A DNA stretch of 64,000 nucleotides, taken from Arcticimaribacter sp965277835. GTDB taxonomy: Bacteria; Bacteroidota; Bacteroidia; Flavobacteriales; Flavobacteriaceae. Below, one piece after another: positions 9,121 to 18,055 of this stretch. The notes below the pieces were generated by a model. It did not search any database. It saw only the letters and a program-made list of their open reading frames with translations, and was not told the origin of the DNA. The stretch's first letter is position 1. Every line of letters starts with the position of its first letter. A program made the translations under genes and the position numbers. The DNA lies in the NCBI GenBank assembly GCA_965277835.1, contig OZ255841.1:620001-684000 (forward strand). Reading direction: 5' to 3'.

Positions 9121-10245
9121 ATGACAAACGACATTATAATCCTTGGTCCTGCTTTTCCATATAGAGGAGGAATTGCAGACACCAACCATTCTTTTGCCAA
9201 AGAATTACAATCAAAAGGCTATACTGTTCAATTATGGACTTTTACTCAGTTATATCCATCTATTTTATTCCCTGGAACTACTCAATTTAGTACAGAAAGA
9301 CAGCAAGATACAGTTAATATAAAACGAAAAATCCATGCGTATAACCCATTAAATTGGTCAAGGATAGCTAAAGAAATTAACAGTCAAGCACCAAAAGTTG
9401 TTGTGTTTAGGTATTGGACTCCCCTACTGGCATTATGTTGGAATACCATCGCTAAAAAATTAATTCCTAAAATTAAAAAAGTAGCATTGGTAGATAATTG
9501 GCAGCCGCACGAACCCAAACCATGGGATAAGCTATTAAACCATCGCTTTGCAAAGTCTATGGATTTGATAACCACATTGTCCGAAGCTGTTCATTCGAAA
9601 ATTATCAGAGAAACTAATATTCCTGTTAGTAAAGGTTTTCATCCTATTAACAATAATTTACCCAACTCCATTTCGCAAAAAGAGGCTCTTTATAAAGTAG
9701 AAAAAAAAAGCCCTTTACTTCTATTTTTTGGCTTAGTTCGTGCCTATAAAGGCTTGGATATTCTTATTAAAGCTATGGCAACTGAACCTCTGTTGCACTC
9801 GGAAACACAGCTAATAATTCTCGGGGAATTTTATGATAACCCCAAACCTTATGAAAAATTAATTAAAAAATTGAGACTCGAAAATCGGATTCAAATCATT
9901 AATAAATTTGTTTCTTTTGAAGAAATTCGAGATTATTTTTGTGCTGCAGATATTGTAGTTCAACCCTATAAGAGTGCTACACAAAGTGGTGTTATCCCCC
10001 TAGCCTATTATTATGAAACGCCTATGGTTGTTACGGATATTGAGGGTTTAAAAAAACCTGTTTTAGAAGACAGGACAGGAAAAATAAGTGCATTAAACCC
10101 TGAAGATTTAGCCAAGCAAATCACAAGTTTAATGGAACCAAACGCACTGCAATCCGCAAAAAATAATTTACACAAATTAAAAGACAAGTATAGTTGGAGT
10201 AGTTTTGTCGAAGCTTGGTTAAATTTTATTTCACATCCTGATTAG
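9121..10245 (+). CDS. Family 4-type glycosyltransferase
   Basis: A 374-residue GT-B glycosyltransferase (group 1 / GT4-like). The N-terminal acceptor domain has the glycine-rich start ILGPAFPYRGGIAD. The C-terminal donor domain has LLFFGLVRAYKGLDILIKAM, a motif common to GT4 enzymes, and the nucleotide-sugar site region SATQSGVIPLAYYYETPMV. No signal peptide is present, so it is cytosolic or peripheral. The next gene encodes a formyltransferase that may act on amino sugars, which suggests surface polysaccharide or glycan synthesis. The substrate is not predictable from sequence. Confidence 0.88.
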   Translation: MTNDIIILGPAFPYRGGIADTNHSFAKELQSKGYTVQLWTFTQLYPSILFPGTTQFSTERQQDTVNIKRKIHAYNPLNWSRIAKEINSQAPKVVVFRYWTPLLALCWNTIAKKLIPKIKKVALVDNWQPHEPKPWDKLLNHRFAKSMDLITTLSEAVHSKIIRETNIPVSKGFHPINNNLPNSISQKEALYKVEKKSPLLLFFGLVRAYKGLDILIKAMATEPLLHSETQLIILGEFYDNPKPYEKLIKKLRLENRIQIINKFVSFEEIRDYFCAADIVVQPYKSATQSGVIPLAYYYETPMVVTDIEGLKKPVLEDRTGKISALNPEDLAKQITSLMEPNALQSAKNNLHKLKDKYSWSSFVEAWLNFISHPD

Positions 10246-10417
10246 TCAGTCGAAAGATACAAAGCAGTAGCTTAAATGTTACACCTTATAATTTGAGCTT
10301 ACAAATCATAAAAATGTAAAAACACACATCAAAACCTAGTCTATACTACTTATCTTTACAAAAATTTTATAGATTGAATTTTAAATTTATGCAAACGAAT
10401 TAAATTAATTTATAATT

Positions 10418-11134
10418 ATGCTAAATAAAAGTGTATCTAAAAAGTCTAATGGGCAAATCATATTATTTCTTGGAAGAGACAAATGTGACTATTCATTAAA
10501 AGGGCTTAGTTTACTTAATGATTTAGGGTTTGAAACATATTATATCCTATCAAAAGGGAGGGGCGAAAAATTACCCTCTGATTTATATGATATTAAATTT
10601 AATTATATTTTTTGTTTTAGAAGCTTTTTTATATTACCAGAAAAATTATTGCGCTCAGTAAAAAAGTATTCTATTAATTTTCATCCAGGACCTCCAAATT
10701 ACCCCGGATCTGGTTGTATAAATTTCTCTTTTTATAACGATGAAAAAGAATTTGGAGTTACATGCCATCTAATGAATAAATCAATTGATAGTGGAGAAAT
10801 TATAGATTTTGAAGTTTTCCCTTTTTCTAAAGAACAAAACATCTTAGATGTTTTAGAAATTACACACCTTAAGTTATATAATTTATTTATAAGTATTATT
10901 CTTAATATAAAACAAAATGGGTCTTCTTTTATTAGAGAAAAAATAAAACAAAATGAAAACATTAAATGGTCTGGTGTAAAAAGAAAAATAAAAGATATAG
11001 ATGACCTAAGCTTAATTGACTTAGGGATTGAAAAAAATGAGTTAGAACGAAGAATTCGTTCATTTCATACTCCTTCACACCCATTAAGTGTATTATTCCA
11101 CGGCAAGAAATTTATTTATTCTCCTGACAATTAA
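10418..11134 (+). CDS. Formyltransferase-fold protein, probable sugar N-formyltransferase
   Basis: A 238-residue protein with the 10-formyl-tetrahydrofolate transferase fold. The catalytic set is visible: Asn87 and His89 in INFHPGPPNYPG, and Asp124 in NKSIDSGEI. It is shorter than methionyl-tRNA formyltransferase, whose true gene lies at 41468. The HPGPPNYPGSG loop resembles that of formyltransferases acting on nucleotide-linked amino sugars. A preceding glycosyltransferase supports that idea, but the substrate is inferred. The gene is notably AT-rich compared with the glycosyltransferase and may have been acquired. An intergenic gap of 172 nt precedes it; I see no gene there. Confidence 0.75.
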   Translation: MLNKSVSKKSNGQIILFLGRDKCDYSLKGLSLLNDLGFETYYILSKGRGEKLPSDLYDIKFNYIFCFRSFFILPEKLLRSVKKYSINFHPGPPNYPGSGCINFSFYNDEKEFGVTCHLMNKSIDSGEIIDFEVFPFSKEQNILDVLEITHLKLYNLFISIILNIKQNGSSFIREKIKQNENIKWSGVKRKIKDIDDLSLIDLGIEKNELERRIRSFHTPSHPLSVLFHGKKFIYSPDN

Positions 11135-11167
11135 ATTTGATTTCCCAAATTCTATCAAATATCTTGG

Positions 11168-11512
11168 ATGACAGTTTCTACTCTTAAAAAGATTTATCAT
11201 TATCTGATCGACTCTAAAAAGCTACATCAAGAGTATTTAGAAAGCGGAAAGAAATTTATTCCAACAAAAAAAATAAGGCAAATTAACCAAGGTATTCTAG
11301 ATTTAATTATTCAACAAAACTCTTTCCCTTTAGAGCTAGAAAAACCAATTAATGATTTAAAAGAACATTTGATAGATTGGATTGAACATTGGGAAAAGGA
11401 GAAATTGAATTTAAATCCAAAAAGCTCAACTATATTTATTTTCGAAGGATATAAACTATTCCCAAAAAATACTGATAAAATAATCGAAGACTATATCAAT
11501 AATTCTTATTAA
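11168..11512 (+). CDS. Hypothetical protein, helical, 114 aa
   Basis: A 114-residue soluble protein I do not recognise. It is Lys/Glu/Ile-rich and mostly alpha-helical by composition, with WIEHWEKEKLNLN in the middle and an acidic end. It starts 33 nt after the formyltransferase gene and shares its high AT content, so the two probably form one transcriptional unit and may have arrived together. No membrane segments or metal-binding motifs are visible. Confidence 0.6.
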   Translation: MTVSTLKKIYHYLIDSKKLHQEYLESGKKFIPTKKIRQINQGILDLIIQQNSFPLELEKPINDLKEHLIDWIEHWEKEKLNLNPKSSTIFIFEGYKLFPKNTDKIIEDYINNSY

Positions 11513-11522
11513 AACCACATCT

Positions 11523-11702
11523 ATGTTAGAAATGAGAACCCAATGCGAAAACTGTGAGCGTAAATTCACAAACTTGGATACCGATGTTATGATATGTTCA
11601 CATGAGTGTACATTCTGTAAAGATTGCGTAGAAAATGTTCTAAACCATGTTTGTCCAAATTGTGGTGGTAATTTTCAGCTTAGACCTACCCGAGTAAAAT
11701 AG
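11523..11702 (+). CDS. DUF1272 small zinc-ribbon-like protein
   Basis: A 59-residue protein. It starts MLEMRTQCENC, and its cysteine pattern is CENC, ICSHEC, TFCKDC, CPNCGG. These pairs and the CPNCGGNFQLRP ending match DUF1272, a family of tiny cysteine-rich proteins presumed to bind zinc. The role is unknown. It starts 10 nt after the previous stop. The first ATG is preferred over the one three codons later because family members begin MLELRP or similar. Confidence 0.85.
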   Translation: MLEMRTQCENCERKFTNLDTDVMICSHECTFCKDCVENVLNHVCPNCGGNFQLRPTRVK

Positions 11703-11775
11703 TATCAAAAATTAAATCAAAAGTGTTTATTAAAATAGTTTTTATGTAATTTTAACCTTAATAAAAAAACATTTT

Positions 11776-12435
11776 ATGAAAAGTCTATTTTCTCTTATCT
11801 CCATCTTTATCTTTCAAACATGTATATCAAGCGGAACAAAACCTGTTGATAGAAATGAAGCTATTTGGTCGCCTCCAGCTCTAGAGCAAAAAGGATTAAA
11901 AAAAGCATATTTTGCAGGTGGGTGTTTTTGGTGTGTAGAAGCTATTTATGAAAGTGTAAAAGGCGTACACGAAGTATATTCGGGCTATGCTGGTGGGGAA
12001 ACTAAAAATCCTAACTATAACCAAATTGGGTCTGGAAGAACTGGTCATGCCGAAGCCGTTGAAATATTATATGACCCTAATGTAATTTCGTTTGGTACAT
12101 TGGTACAAGTATTCTTTGGTTCTCACGACCCAACTACTCCAAATAGGCAAGGTCCAGATAGAGGTACACAATATCGTTCTGTTGCTTTTTATTCGAACGA
12201 TGTTGAACGAGAAATTATTCAAAAATACATTGCGTTACTTGTAGAGGAAGAAATTTTTTCAAACGAAATTGTAACAGAGGTTAAACCCCTCGAAAAGTTT
12301 TACTATGCAGAAGAATACCATCAAGACTACGAGCGATTAAACCCAACAAACCCATATGTACAACAGGTATCTATCCCTCGTTTAAGACGATTTCAAAAAG
12401 CATACCCTGAGCTTTTAAAAGACAATGCTCACTAA
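11776..12435 (+). CDS. msrA: Peptide-methionine (S)-S-oxide reductase MsrA, exported
   Basis: A 219-residue protein that reduces the S-epimer of methionine sulfoxide in proteins. The catalytic motif GCFWC is in YFAGGCFWCVEAIYE. The conserved GYAGG, HAEAV, and SHDPTTPNRQGPDRGTQYRS segments follow, and YHQDY lies near the end. A hydrophobic leader with a cysteine (FQTCISSG) precedes the domain, so the enzyme is probably periplasmic or lipid-anchored, although the lipobox is imperfect. Such exported MsrA proteins are common in Bacteroidetes. galM starts 4 nt after its stop, which suggests co-transcription. Confidence 0.93.
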   Translation: MKSLFSLISIFIFQTCISSGTKPVDRNEAIWSPPALEQKGLKKAYFAGGCFWCVEAIYESVKGVHEVYSGYAGGETKNPNYNQIGSGRTGHAEAVEILYDPNVISFGTLVQVFFGSHDPTTPNRQGPDRGTQYRSVAFYSNDVEREIIQKYIALLVEEEIFSNEIVTEVKPLEKFYYAEEYHQDYERLNPTNPYVQQVSIPRLRRFQKAYPELLKDNAH

Positions 12436-12439
12436 ATAA

Positions 12440-13324
12440 ATGGAGGAGATTACGCTTTCTAACAAAAAGCTAAAAATAACTATCCTACCATACGGGGGAA
12501 TTATCAAAGAACTTTGGTATAATAATGTTAATGTAGTTGTTGGTAAAGAAAAACCTAAAGACTACTTAGATAACCCTTATTCCTTAGGGGCTTGTATAGG
12601 TCGTTTTGCAGGAAGGTTAAGCCCATATACTATAAATAAAAAAAAATATCTTACCAATAATATAAAAGAATTTCAACTACATAGTGGTGAAAAAGGTTGG
12701 TCAAAAGTAATTTGGAGTGTAAAAGAAATCTCCAATAAAGAAAATCCTTTTATAATATTAGAGCATCAATGTGATGAAACTTCTAACGATTACCCTGGGC
12801 AAGTCAATGTGTCTATTAAATATAGTTTAAATGATACTACACTTTGTATTGATTATAAGGCAACTACTTCCCATAAAACTCCAATTAACATAACCAATCA
12901 CAGTTATTTTAACCTAAGCGGAACTCCTAACCTTGAAGACCACGAGCTAAAAATTAATTCAGACAAGGTTCTTGAACTTGACGAACAATTACTCCCCACA
13001 GGAAACTATATTGACGTAAAACACACAGATTTCGATAGAAATGAAATTCGTCCTATAGGACGTTCTAGGTATGACGATTGTTTTGTTTTAAAAAAATCAG
13101 ACTCCATCAAAGCAACACTTAAAGCGAAAAGCTCTAAAATTAAAATGGATGTATATACCGACCAACCAGGTGTAGTAATTTTTAATCCAAATCATATAAA
13201 TGGAATATGCTTTGAAACACAAAAGTTTTCGAATGCTCCAAATATCTCTCATTTTCCAAACACAATTCTTAGCCCTGGCGAAGAGTATATTCAAAAAACA
13301 AAATATAGTTTTTCAAAATTTTAG
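12440..13324 (+). CDS. galM: Aldose 1-epimerase (mutarotase)
   Basis: A 294-residue aldose mutarotase that interconverts alpha and beta anomers of sugars such as galactose. The GalM landmarks are present: GACIGRFAGRLS, catalytic His in QLHSGEKGW, catalytic His in NITNHSYFNLSG, and the Glu region GICFETQKFSNAPN. No signal peptide is visible, so it is cytosolic. It follows msrA by 4 nt. Its last 12 nt overlap the end of the convergent PAP2 phosphatase gene, leaving no room for an intergenic terminator. Confidence 0.92.
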   Translation: MEEITLSNKKLKITILPYGGIIKELWYNNVNVVVGKEKPKDYLDNPYSLGACIGRFAGRLSPYTINKKKYLTNNIKEFQLHSGEKGWSKVIWSVKEISNKENPFIILEHQCDETSNDYPGQVNVSIKYSLNDTTLCIDYKATTSHKTPINITNHSYFNLSGTPNLEDHELKINSDKVLELDEQLLPTGNYIDVKHTDFDRNEIRPIGRSRYDDCFVLKKSDSIKATLKAKSSKIKMDVYTDQPGVVIFNPNHINGICFETQKFSNAPNISHFPNTILSPGEEYIQKTKYSFSKF

Positions 13325-13882
13325 TTTACGTCTTACCGTAGTAGTTAAACAATAAACTCCCAAAGCAGCTAAAACTCCAAAAATTAACCCAGAAATAATG
13401 TCTAGCGGATAGTGAACGCCTATGTATATTCTGCTATAAGCCACCAAAGAAGCAAAAAGGAATAAATAGAGTTTAATTTTGGGTATTCGCTTTGACAAAA
13501 GAATTGAGAAGTAAGTTGACAAGGCAAATGAATTTGAAGCGTGAGCCGAAAAATAACTATATAATCCTCCACAGCCTCTCTCCGTAATTCTTACAAGGTC
13601 TTTTATCTCCGGATTATGGCAAGGTCTTAAGCGTTCAAAACCATATTTAAAAATATTTGCTGTTTGATCAGTAATTAATATTAGTAGAGCAACAGAAATT
13701 ATTAAAACAAACGTTTCTCTTAGACCTTTTATTCTATAATACCAAAAAGCAAGAACTAAGTACAAAGAAATATTAACCTCTTTTTTTGTAAGAAATATCC
13801 AAAGGGAATCGTATGTAGGTGAGCCCAAATTGTTTAAAAACAAAAACAATGAAATATCCCAATCTAAAAGAGAATCGAGCAT
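13313..13882 (-). CDS. PAP2-family membrane phosphatase
   Basis: A 189-residue membrane phosphatase with about five transmembrane segments. The three PAP2 motifs are seen as KYGFERLRPC, FSAHASNSF and SRIYIGVHYPLDI. The middle one departs from the usual PSGH but keeps the catalytic His. Likely substrates are lipid phosphates such as undecaprenyl pyrophosphate or phosphatidate; this cannot be decided from sequence. The ATG overlaps the stop of the upstream small gene (TAATG), indicating translational coupling. It is convergent with galM. Confidence 0.88.
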   Translation of the reverse strand: MLDSLLDWDISLFLFLNNLGSPTYDSLWIFLTKKEVNISLYLVLAFWYYRIKGLRETFVLIISVALLILITDQTANIFKYGFERLRPCHNPEIKDLVRITERGCGGLYSYFSAHASNSFALSTYFSILLSKRIPKIKLYLFLFASLVAYSRIYIGVHYPLDIISGLIFGVLAALGVYCLTTTVRRKLKF

Positions 13883-14106
13883 TATTCTAAGTTTTCAATT
13901 TCTTTATCAAAAAAAGCTAAGGCTTCATCTATTAAATTTTGAGTAACTTTTTCTAACTCTTCTTGATCCTCTTTATTAAACTCTTCTAGCCACATAATTT
14001 CGTCATTTGCAACATTCAATAAAAACCGAGGGTATTCGGTGTGAAGCACAAAAATTTCTTCATTCAAGGTTGAATTATCGGCGATTAAATATTTTGGTAC
14101 TTCCAT
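13882..14106 (-). CDS. Conserved small acidic protein
   Basis: A 74-residue acidic protein that begins MEVPKYLIADNSTL and is conserved in flavobacteria, as far as I can judge, without a known function. It carries a helical acidic second half and no membrane segment. It is sandwiched between the MATE gene and the PAP2 gene. The ATG at 14106 is chosen; an in-frame TTG at 14115 overlaps the MATE stop and would add three residues. Translational coupling with PAP2 is likely through the TAATG junction. Confidence 0.7.
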   Translation of the reverse strand: MEVPKYLIADNSTLNEEIFVLHTEYPRFLLNVANDEIMWLEEFNKEDQEELEKVTQNLIDEALAFFDKEIENLE

Positions 14107-14111
14107 AATGG

Positions 14112-15491
14112 TCAATTAGTTTTGATTAATTTATTTGTTAAATATTGAAAACGTAAAAATAATAAAATTGAAGAACACGAAAGCCCCACAAGTAAACCAA
14201 TCCAAACGCCAATAGCACCCCAATCGGTATGAATAGCCATATAATATGAAACAGGTAAACCAATAAGCCAATAAGAAATAAGTGTAAAGGTAGTTGGGAT
14301 ATTAACATCTTGCAATCCTCTTAGTGCACCTAGCACAGCAGCCTGGAGTCCGTCTGCGATTTGAAAAAAACCAGAGACTACTAATAACGAAGATGCAATC
14401 GAAACCACATCAAAAGTATCTATAGAAGTTAAAGCCCCTTTGTTTTCGAAATACATCCAAGGTAGTTCCTTATTGAAAATTAAAAATATACTACAAAAAA
14501 TTATATCGAAAATAATTACTAATAAGAAAATTGAAAACGCAATGCGTTTTAAATCAACAAAATTTTGCTTCCCCAATTGATTTCCAACTCTAATCATTGC
14601 TACTGCTCCTAATCCCATAGCAATCATAAAAGTCATTGCAGAAAGATTAAGTGCTATTTGGTTGGCAGCTTGTGAGTTTGCTCCAAGTAAACCTGCTAAC
14701 CATACACCACACACAAAAAAACTAACTTCGAAAAACATCTGTAATGCAGAAGGTAAACCTAGCTTTAAAATCTTCTTTATTAAAAAAAGGCGTATGTTTT
14801 TCAATTGAAACACGAGCGTATAGATACTATATGATTTATGATATTTTATATAAATCATCATAAATATTAACATTCCAAAACGCGAAATAAGGGTACCTAT
14901 AGCAGCTCCTTCTACCCCTAGTTGAGGAAAACCAAAGTTCCCGAAAATTAAACCAAAGTTCAAAAATATATTCAACACATTACTAAATAATGTCGCATAC
15001 ATAGCAGGGCGAGTAAAAGATAATCCATCTGAAAATTGCTTATATGCTTGAAAACTAATGAGAGGTATTAAAGAAAAAGACACCCAATTTAAATACGGAA
15101 AAGCTAAAACAACAACATTTTTGGGTTGCCCCATAGAAAACATAAGGTCTCGAGAAAAAAATGTTCCCAAAAATAAAATAATACCTAAGCAAGTACACAA
15201 AAATAAGCCATGGCTAAATATGTCGCTTACACGTTTGGTATTAGAGCTTCCATCGGCTTCTGCTACTAAGGGCGTTATTGCCATTGAAAACCCTATACCT
15301 AAAGAAATTCCAATAAACACAAAACTATTACCCAAAGAAACAGCAGCTAGCTCGGTTGTACCCAATTGTCCAACCATAATATTATCTACCAACTGTACAA
15401 ATACATGCCCTAATGACCCCAAAATGACAGGGAATGCCAAACTAAGATTTTTCTTAAATTCGCAAGTATAGGCAGTTAAAGATAAATTCAA
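14112..15491 (-). CDS. MATE family multidrug/Na+ efflux transporter
   Basis: A 459-residue membrane protein with about 12 transmembrane helices in two homologous halves. The first half carries the MATE signature LGSLGHVFVQLVDNIMVGQLG, trimmed here, followed by ELAAVSLGNS; the second carries ANQIALNLSAM. MATE transporters of the NorM branch export cationic drugs in exchange for Na+ or H+. The substrate is unknown here. It heads a minus-strand run with the small acidic protein and the PAP2 gene. A 137-codon open frame on the opposite strand is a shadow. Confidence 0.9.
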   Translation of the reverse strand: MNLSLTAYTCEFKKNLSLAFPVILGSLGHVFVQLVDNIMVGQLGTTELAAVSLGNSFVFIGISLGIGFSMAITPLVAEADGSSNTKRVSDIFSHGLFLCTCLGIILFLGTFFSRDLMFSMGQPKNVVVLAFPYLNWVSFSLIPLISFQAYKQFSDGLSFTRPAMYATLFSNVLNIFLNFGLIFGNFGFPQLGVEGAAIGTLISRFGMLIFMMIYIKYHKSYSIYTLVFQLKNIRLFLIKKILKLGLPSALQMFFEVSFFVCGVWLAGLLGANSQAANQIALNLSAMTFMIAMGLGAVAMIRVGNQLGKQNFVDLKRIAFSIFLLVIIFDIIFCSIFLIFNKELPWMYFENKGALTSIDTFDVVSIASSLLVVSGFFQIADGLQAAVLGALRGLQDVNIPTTFTLISYWLIGLPVSYYMAIHTDWGAIGVWIGLLVGLSCSSILLFLRFQYLTNKLIKTN

Positions 15492-15502
15492 TACAGGTTT
15501 AA

Positions 15503-16882
15503 TTATAATTCAAAGTAATCTATAAGAAAAGTAAGAGACGCCATAGTAGCTGCTCCAAGTTCTAATTCTCTTCTATTAATTGCATCAAAGGTGTCATTCT
15601 CAGCATGGTGATAATCGAAGTATCGTTGGGAGTCTGGTCGTAATCCCGCCAAAACGTTTGCATCAGTTTTTAGATAATTAATATCTGCACCGCTTCCACC
15701 TTTAACAAACATATGAATTAAATAAGGCTCGAAAAAAGTTTCCCAGCTCTTAATTTTTTCTAACTTCTCCGGAGTCGTGTCGATAGAAAACCCGCGTGGT
15801 GTAAACCCGCCTGCATCAGATTCTAAGGCAAATACATGATTTTCGTTTTTCGATTTAGAAACTTCTGCATATTTGGTTGCTCCTCGTTGTCCATTCTCTT
15901 CATTCATAAAAAGTACAACACGAAGAGTTCGTTTAGGTTTATATCCTATTTCTTTAAACAACCGTAATACTTCCATAGATTGTACAACACCTGCTCCATC
16001 GTCGTGTGCTCCATCGGCTAAATCCCACGAGTCAAGGTGTCCTCCAACTACCATAATTTCGTCAGGTTTTTCCGACCCTGTTATCTCGCCTATTACATTA
16101 TAAGATTGTACGTCAGGTAAATTTTTACAATTCTGCTTTAAATAAAAACGAAGTTTTGGATTTAATGTTAACATAGAACTTAGTAGTTCTGCTCCATTAG
16201 TGCTTATTGCTGCTGCTGGTATTCGTTTATTATTCGGAAGATCTCCATAACTCATAGAACCAGTGTGAGGGTAATCATCTAAACGTAAATTCATAGAACG
16301 TACTATAACGCCTACAGCCCCCATCTTAGAAGCTTCTTCTGCTCCAGAGTAACGTTGGTTTACACAACCCGAATATGCTGCAAAAGTATTTACTAAATCT
16401 GCTTGCATTGGGCGATTAAAAAATATTATCTTACCTTTTACTTCACTTTTTTCTAATGTTTTAAGTTCTTCAAAGTTTTTTACTTCAATTACCTCTGCTC
16501 GAATACCCGACAAAGGGGTAGCAATTGACCCCCCCAATGCGCAAACAGGCACATTTATTGTGTTGCCAGGGCTTGTTTCAATATTTGCATATTCAAAAGT
16601 ACCTCTAATCCATTTTGGAACCATAACAGGTTGCAACCATACTTTGTCTAAACCAAGTGCATCTAGTTCATCCTTTCCCCACAACACCGCACGTTCGGCA
16701 TTTAACGAACCTGATAAACGACCGCCTATTTGATTTGATAAATGTTCTAACCAAGAATAACTTTTCCCTTCTAATAACGCAGTAGAATAAATGTCTTCAA
16801 GTGTTTTTTCTACTTCTGTTTGTTTTTGACCTTGAGCTATTAATACTCCAAAGACAATAAATAATAAACTTAGTTTTTTCAT
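15503..16882 (-). CDS. M28-family zinc aminopeptidase/carboxypeptidase Q-like
   Basis: A 459-residue exported peptidase. A signal peptide (residues 1-18, ending AQGQ) precedes an M28 catalytic domain with an inserted protease-associated domain at about residues 120-230. Co-catalytic zinc ligands can be placed in GGHLDSWD, AHDDGAG, MNEENG, LESDAGG and YHHAENDTFD. The order fits the plasma glutamate carboxypeptidase branch, which releases terminal amino acids from small peptides. It probably acts in the periplasm or outside. It lies 8 nt after the sigma-54 regulator gene on the same strand. Confidence 0.9.
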   Translation of the reverse strand: MKKLSLLFIVFGVLIAQGQKQTEVEKTLEDIYSTALLEGKSYSWLEHLSNQIGGRLSGSLNAERAVLWGKDELDALGLDKVWLQPVMVPKWIRGTFEYANIETSPGNTINVPVCALGGSIATPLSGIRAEVIEVKNFEELKTLEKSEVKGKIIFFNRPMQADLVNTFAAYSGCVNQRYSGAEEASKMGAVGVIVRSMNLRLDDYPHTGSMSYGDLPNNKRIPAAAISTNGAELLSSMLTLNPKLRFYLKQNCKNLPDVQSYNVIGEITGSEKPDEIMVVGGHLDSWDLADGAHDDGAGVVQSMEVLRLFKEIGYKPKRTLRVVLFMNEENGQRGATKYAEVSKSKNENHVFALESDAGGFTPRGFSIDTTPEKLEKIKSWETFFEPYLIHMFVKGGSGADINYLKTDANVLAGLRPDSQRYFDYHHAENDTFDAINRRELELGAATMASLTFLIDYFEL

Positions 16883-16890
16883 AATTACTT

Positions 16891-18054
16891 TTATTTAGGT
16901 GCAAATTGAATAATATTCTTTTTTGTAATTGGGTTGTCGCCTAATATTATTAAACGTTCAACAACATTACGAAGTTCCCTTATATTGCCAGACCAAGAAT
17001 ATTTTTTTAACGAATTTAAAGCGTCTTCATTAATTGTTTTTATAGGAATGCCATCTTTTCGGCAAATATCCTGAATAAAATGATTGACCAATAGCGGAAT
17101 GTCTTCTATCCGTTTAGCTAATGAAGGTACTTCAATTAAAATAACTGCCAATCTATGGTATAAATCTTCTCTAAAACGTCCTGCATCAATTTCTGCTTTC
17201 AAATCTTTATTAGTCGCTGCAAGTACACGCACATCAACCGAAATATCTTTATCGCTTCCTACACGTTGAACTTTACCTTCTTGAAGAGCTCTTAGCACTT
17301 TAGCTTGAGCACTTAAACTTAAATCTGCAACCTCATCTAAAAATAAAGTACCTTGAGATGCTGCTTCGAATTTCCCTTTTCGATCTTTAGCCGCAGAAGT
17401 AAAAGCCCCTTTTAAATGCCCAAATAATTCACTTTCAATTAATTCAGAAGGAATTGCAGCGCAGTTTACTTCAATTAAAGGAAACTGACTTCTACTACTT
17501 TTTTGATGTATTTGATGTGCAACTAATTCTTTACCTGTTCCATTGGGACCTGTAATTAAAATTCTTGCTTGCGTAGGTGCAACCTTATCTACTAACTCTA
17601 TTACGTCTTTAATTTCTGAAGAAGCACCTATAATATCATACTTCTTTGCTATTTTCTTTTTAAGAATAACATTCTCTTTAATCAAATGTTTACTTTTAAT
17701 AGCATTACGAACAGAGATAAGCAAACGATTCAAATCTGGTGGTTTCGGAATAAAATCATAAGCCCCTATTTTCATTGCATGGACAGCTGTTTCTATATTG
17801 CCGTGTCCAGTTAATATGATAAAAGGAGTGGTTATCCCTTCTTTTATAGTCTGCTCAAGAACTTCTAAGCCATCCATTTTAGGCATCTTTACATCACATA
17901 AGATAAGGTCAAATTCTTGTTCTCTAATAAGTTTAAGCCCTTGTTTACCATCTTCTGCTTCAGAAAAAATAAATGTATTATCCTCTTCAGTTAGTATTTT
18001 TACTAAAACCCTACGAATAGGTTGTTCGTCTTCTATAATTAATATTCTAGTCAT
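16891..18054 (-). CDS. NtrC-type sigma-54 response regulator lacking a DNA-binding domain
   Basis: A 387-residue protein with a receiver domain (phospho-acceptor Asp54, conserved Lys104 in FIPKPPD) and an AAA+ domain. Walker A is GPNGTGKE at residues 169-176. The sigma-54 contact loop is GAFTSA at 216-221 rather than GAFTGA. Walker B is FLDEVADL. The protein stops at IIQFAPK right after the AAA+ lid, so the usual C-terminal Fis-type helix-turn-helix is missing. It presumably activates sigma-54 RNA polymerase from solution or through a partner. No histidine kinase gene is adjacent. The mscS stop lies 1 nt upstream of its ATG. Confidence 0.9.
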   Translation of the reverse strand: MTRILIIEDEQPIRRVLVKILTEEDNTFIFSEAEDGKQGLKLIREQEFDLILCDVKMPKMDGLEVLEQTIKEGITTPFIILTGHGNIETAVHAMKIGAYDFIPKPPDLNRLLISVRNAIKSKHLIKENVILKKKIAKKYDIIGASSEIKDVIELVDKVAPTQARILITGPNGTGKELVAHQIHQKSSRSQFPLIEVNCAAIPSELIESELFGHLKGAFTSAAKDRKGKFEAASQGTLFLDEVADLSLSAQAKVLRALQEGKVQRVGSDKDISVDVRVLAATNKDLKAEIDAGRFREDLYHRLAVILIEVPSLAKRIEDIPLLVNHFIQDICRKDGIPIKTINEDALNSLKKYSWSGNIRELRNVVERLIILGDNPITKKNIIQFAPK

Positions 18055-18055
18055 A

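Noticed and set aside
15058..15471. 137-codon open frame opposite the MATE transporter gene
   Set aside because: Composition and lack of any family pattern mark it as the antisense shadow of a well-supported membrane protein gene.
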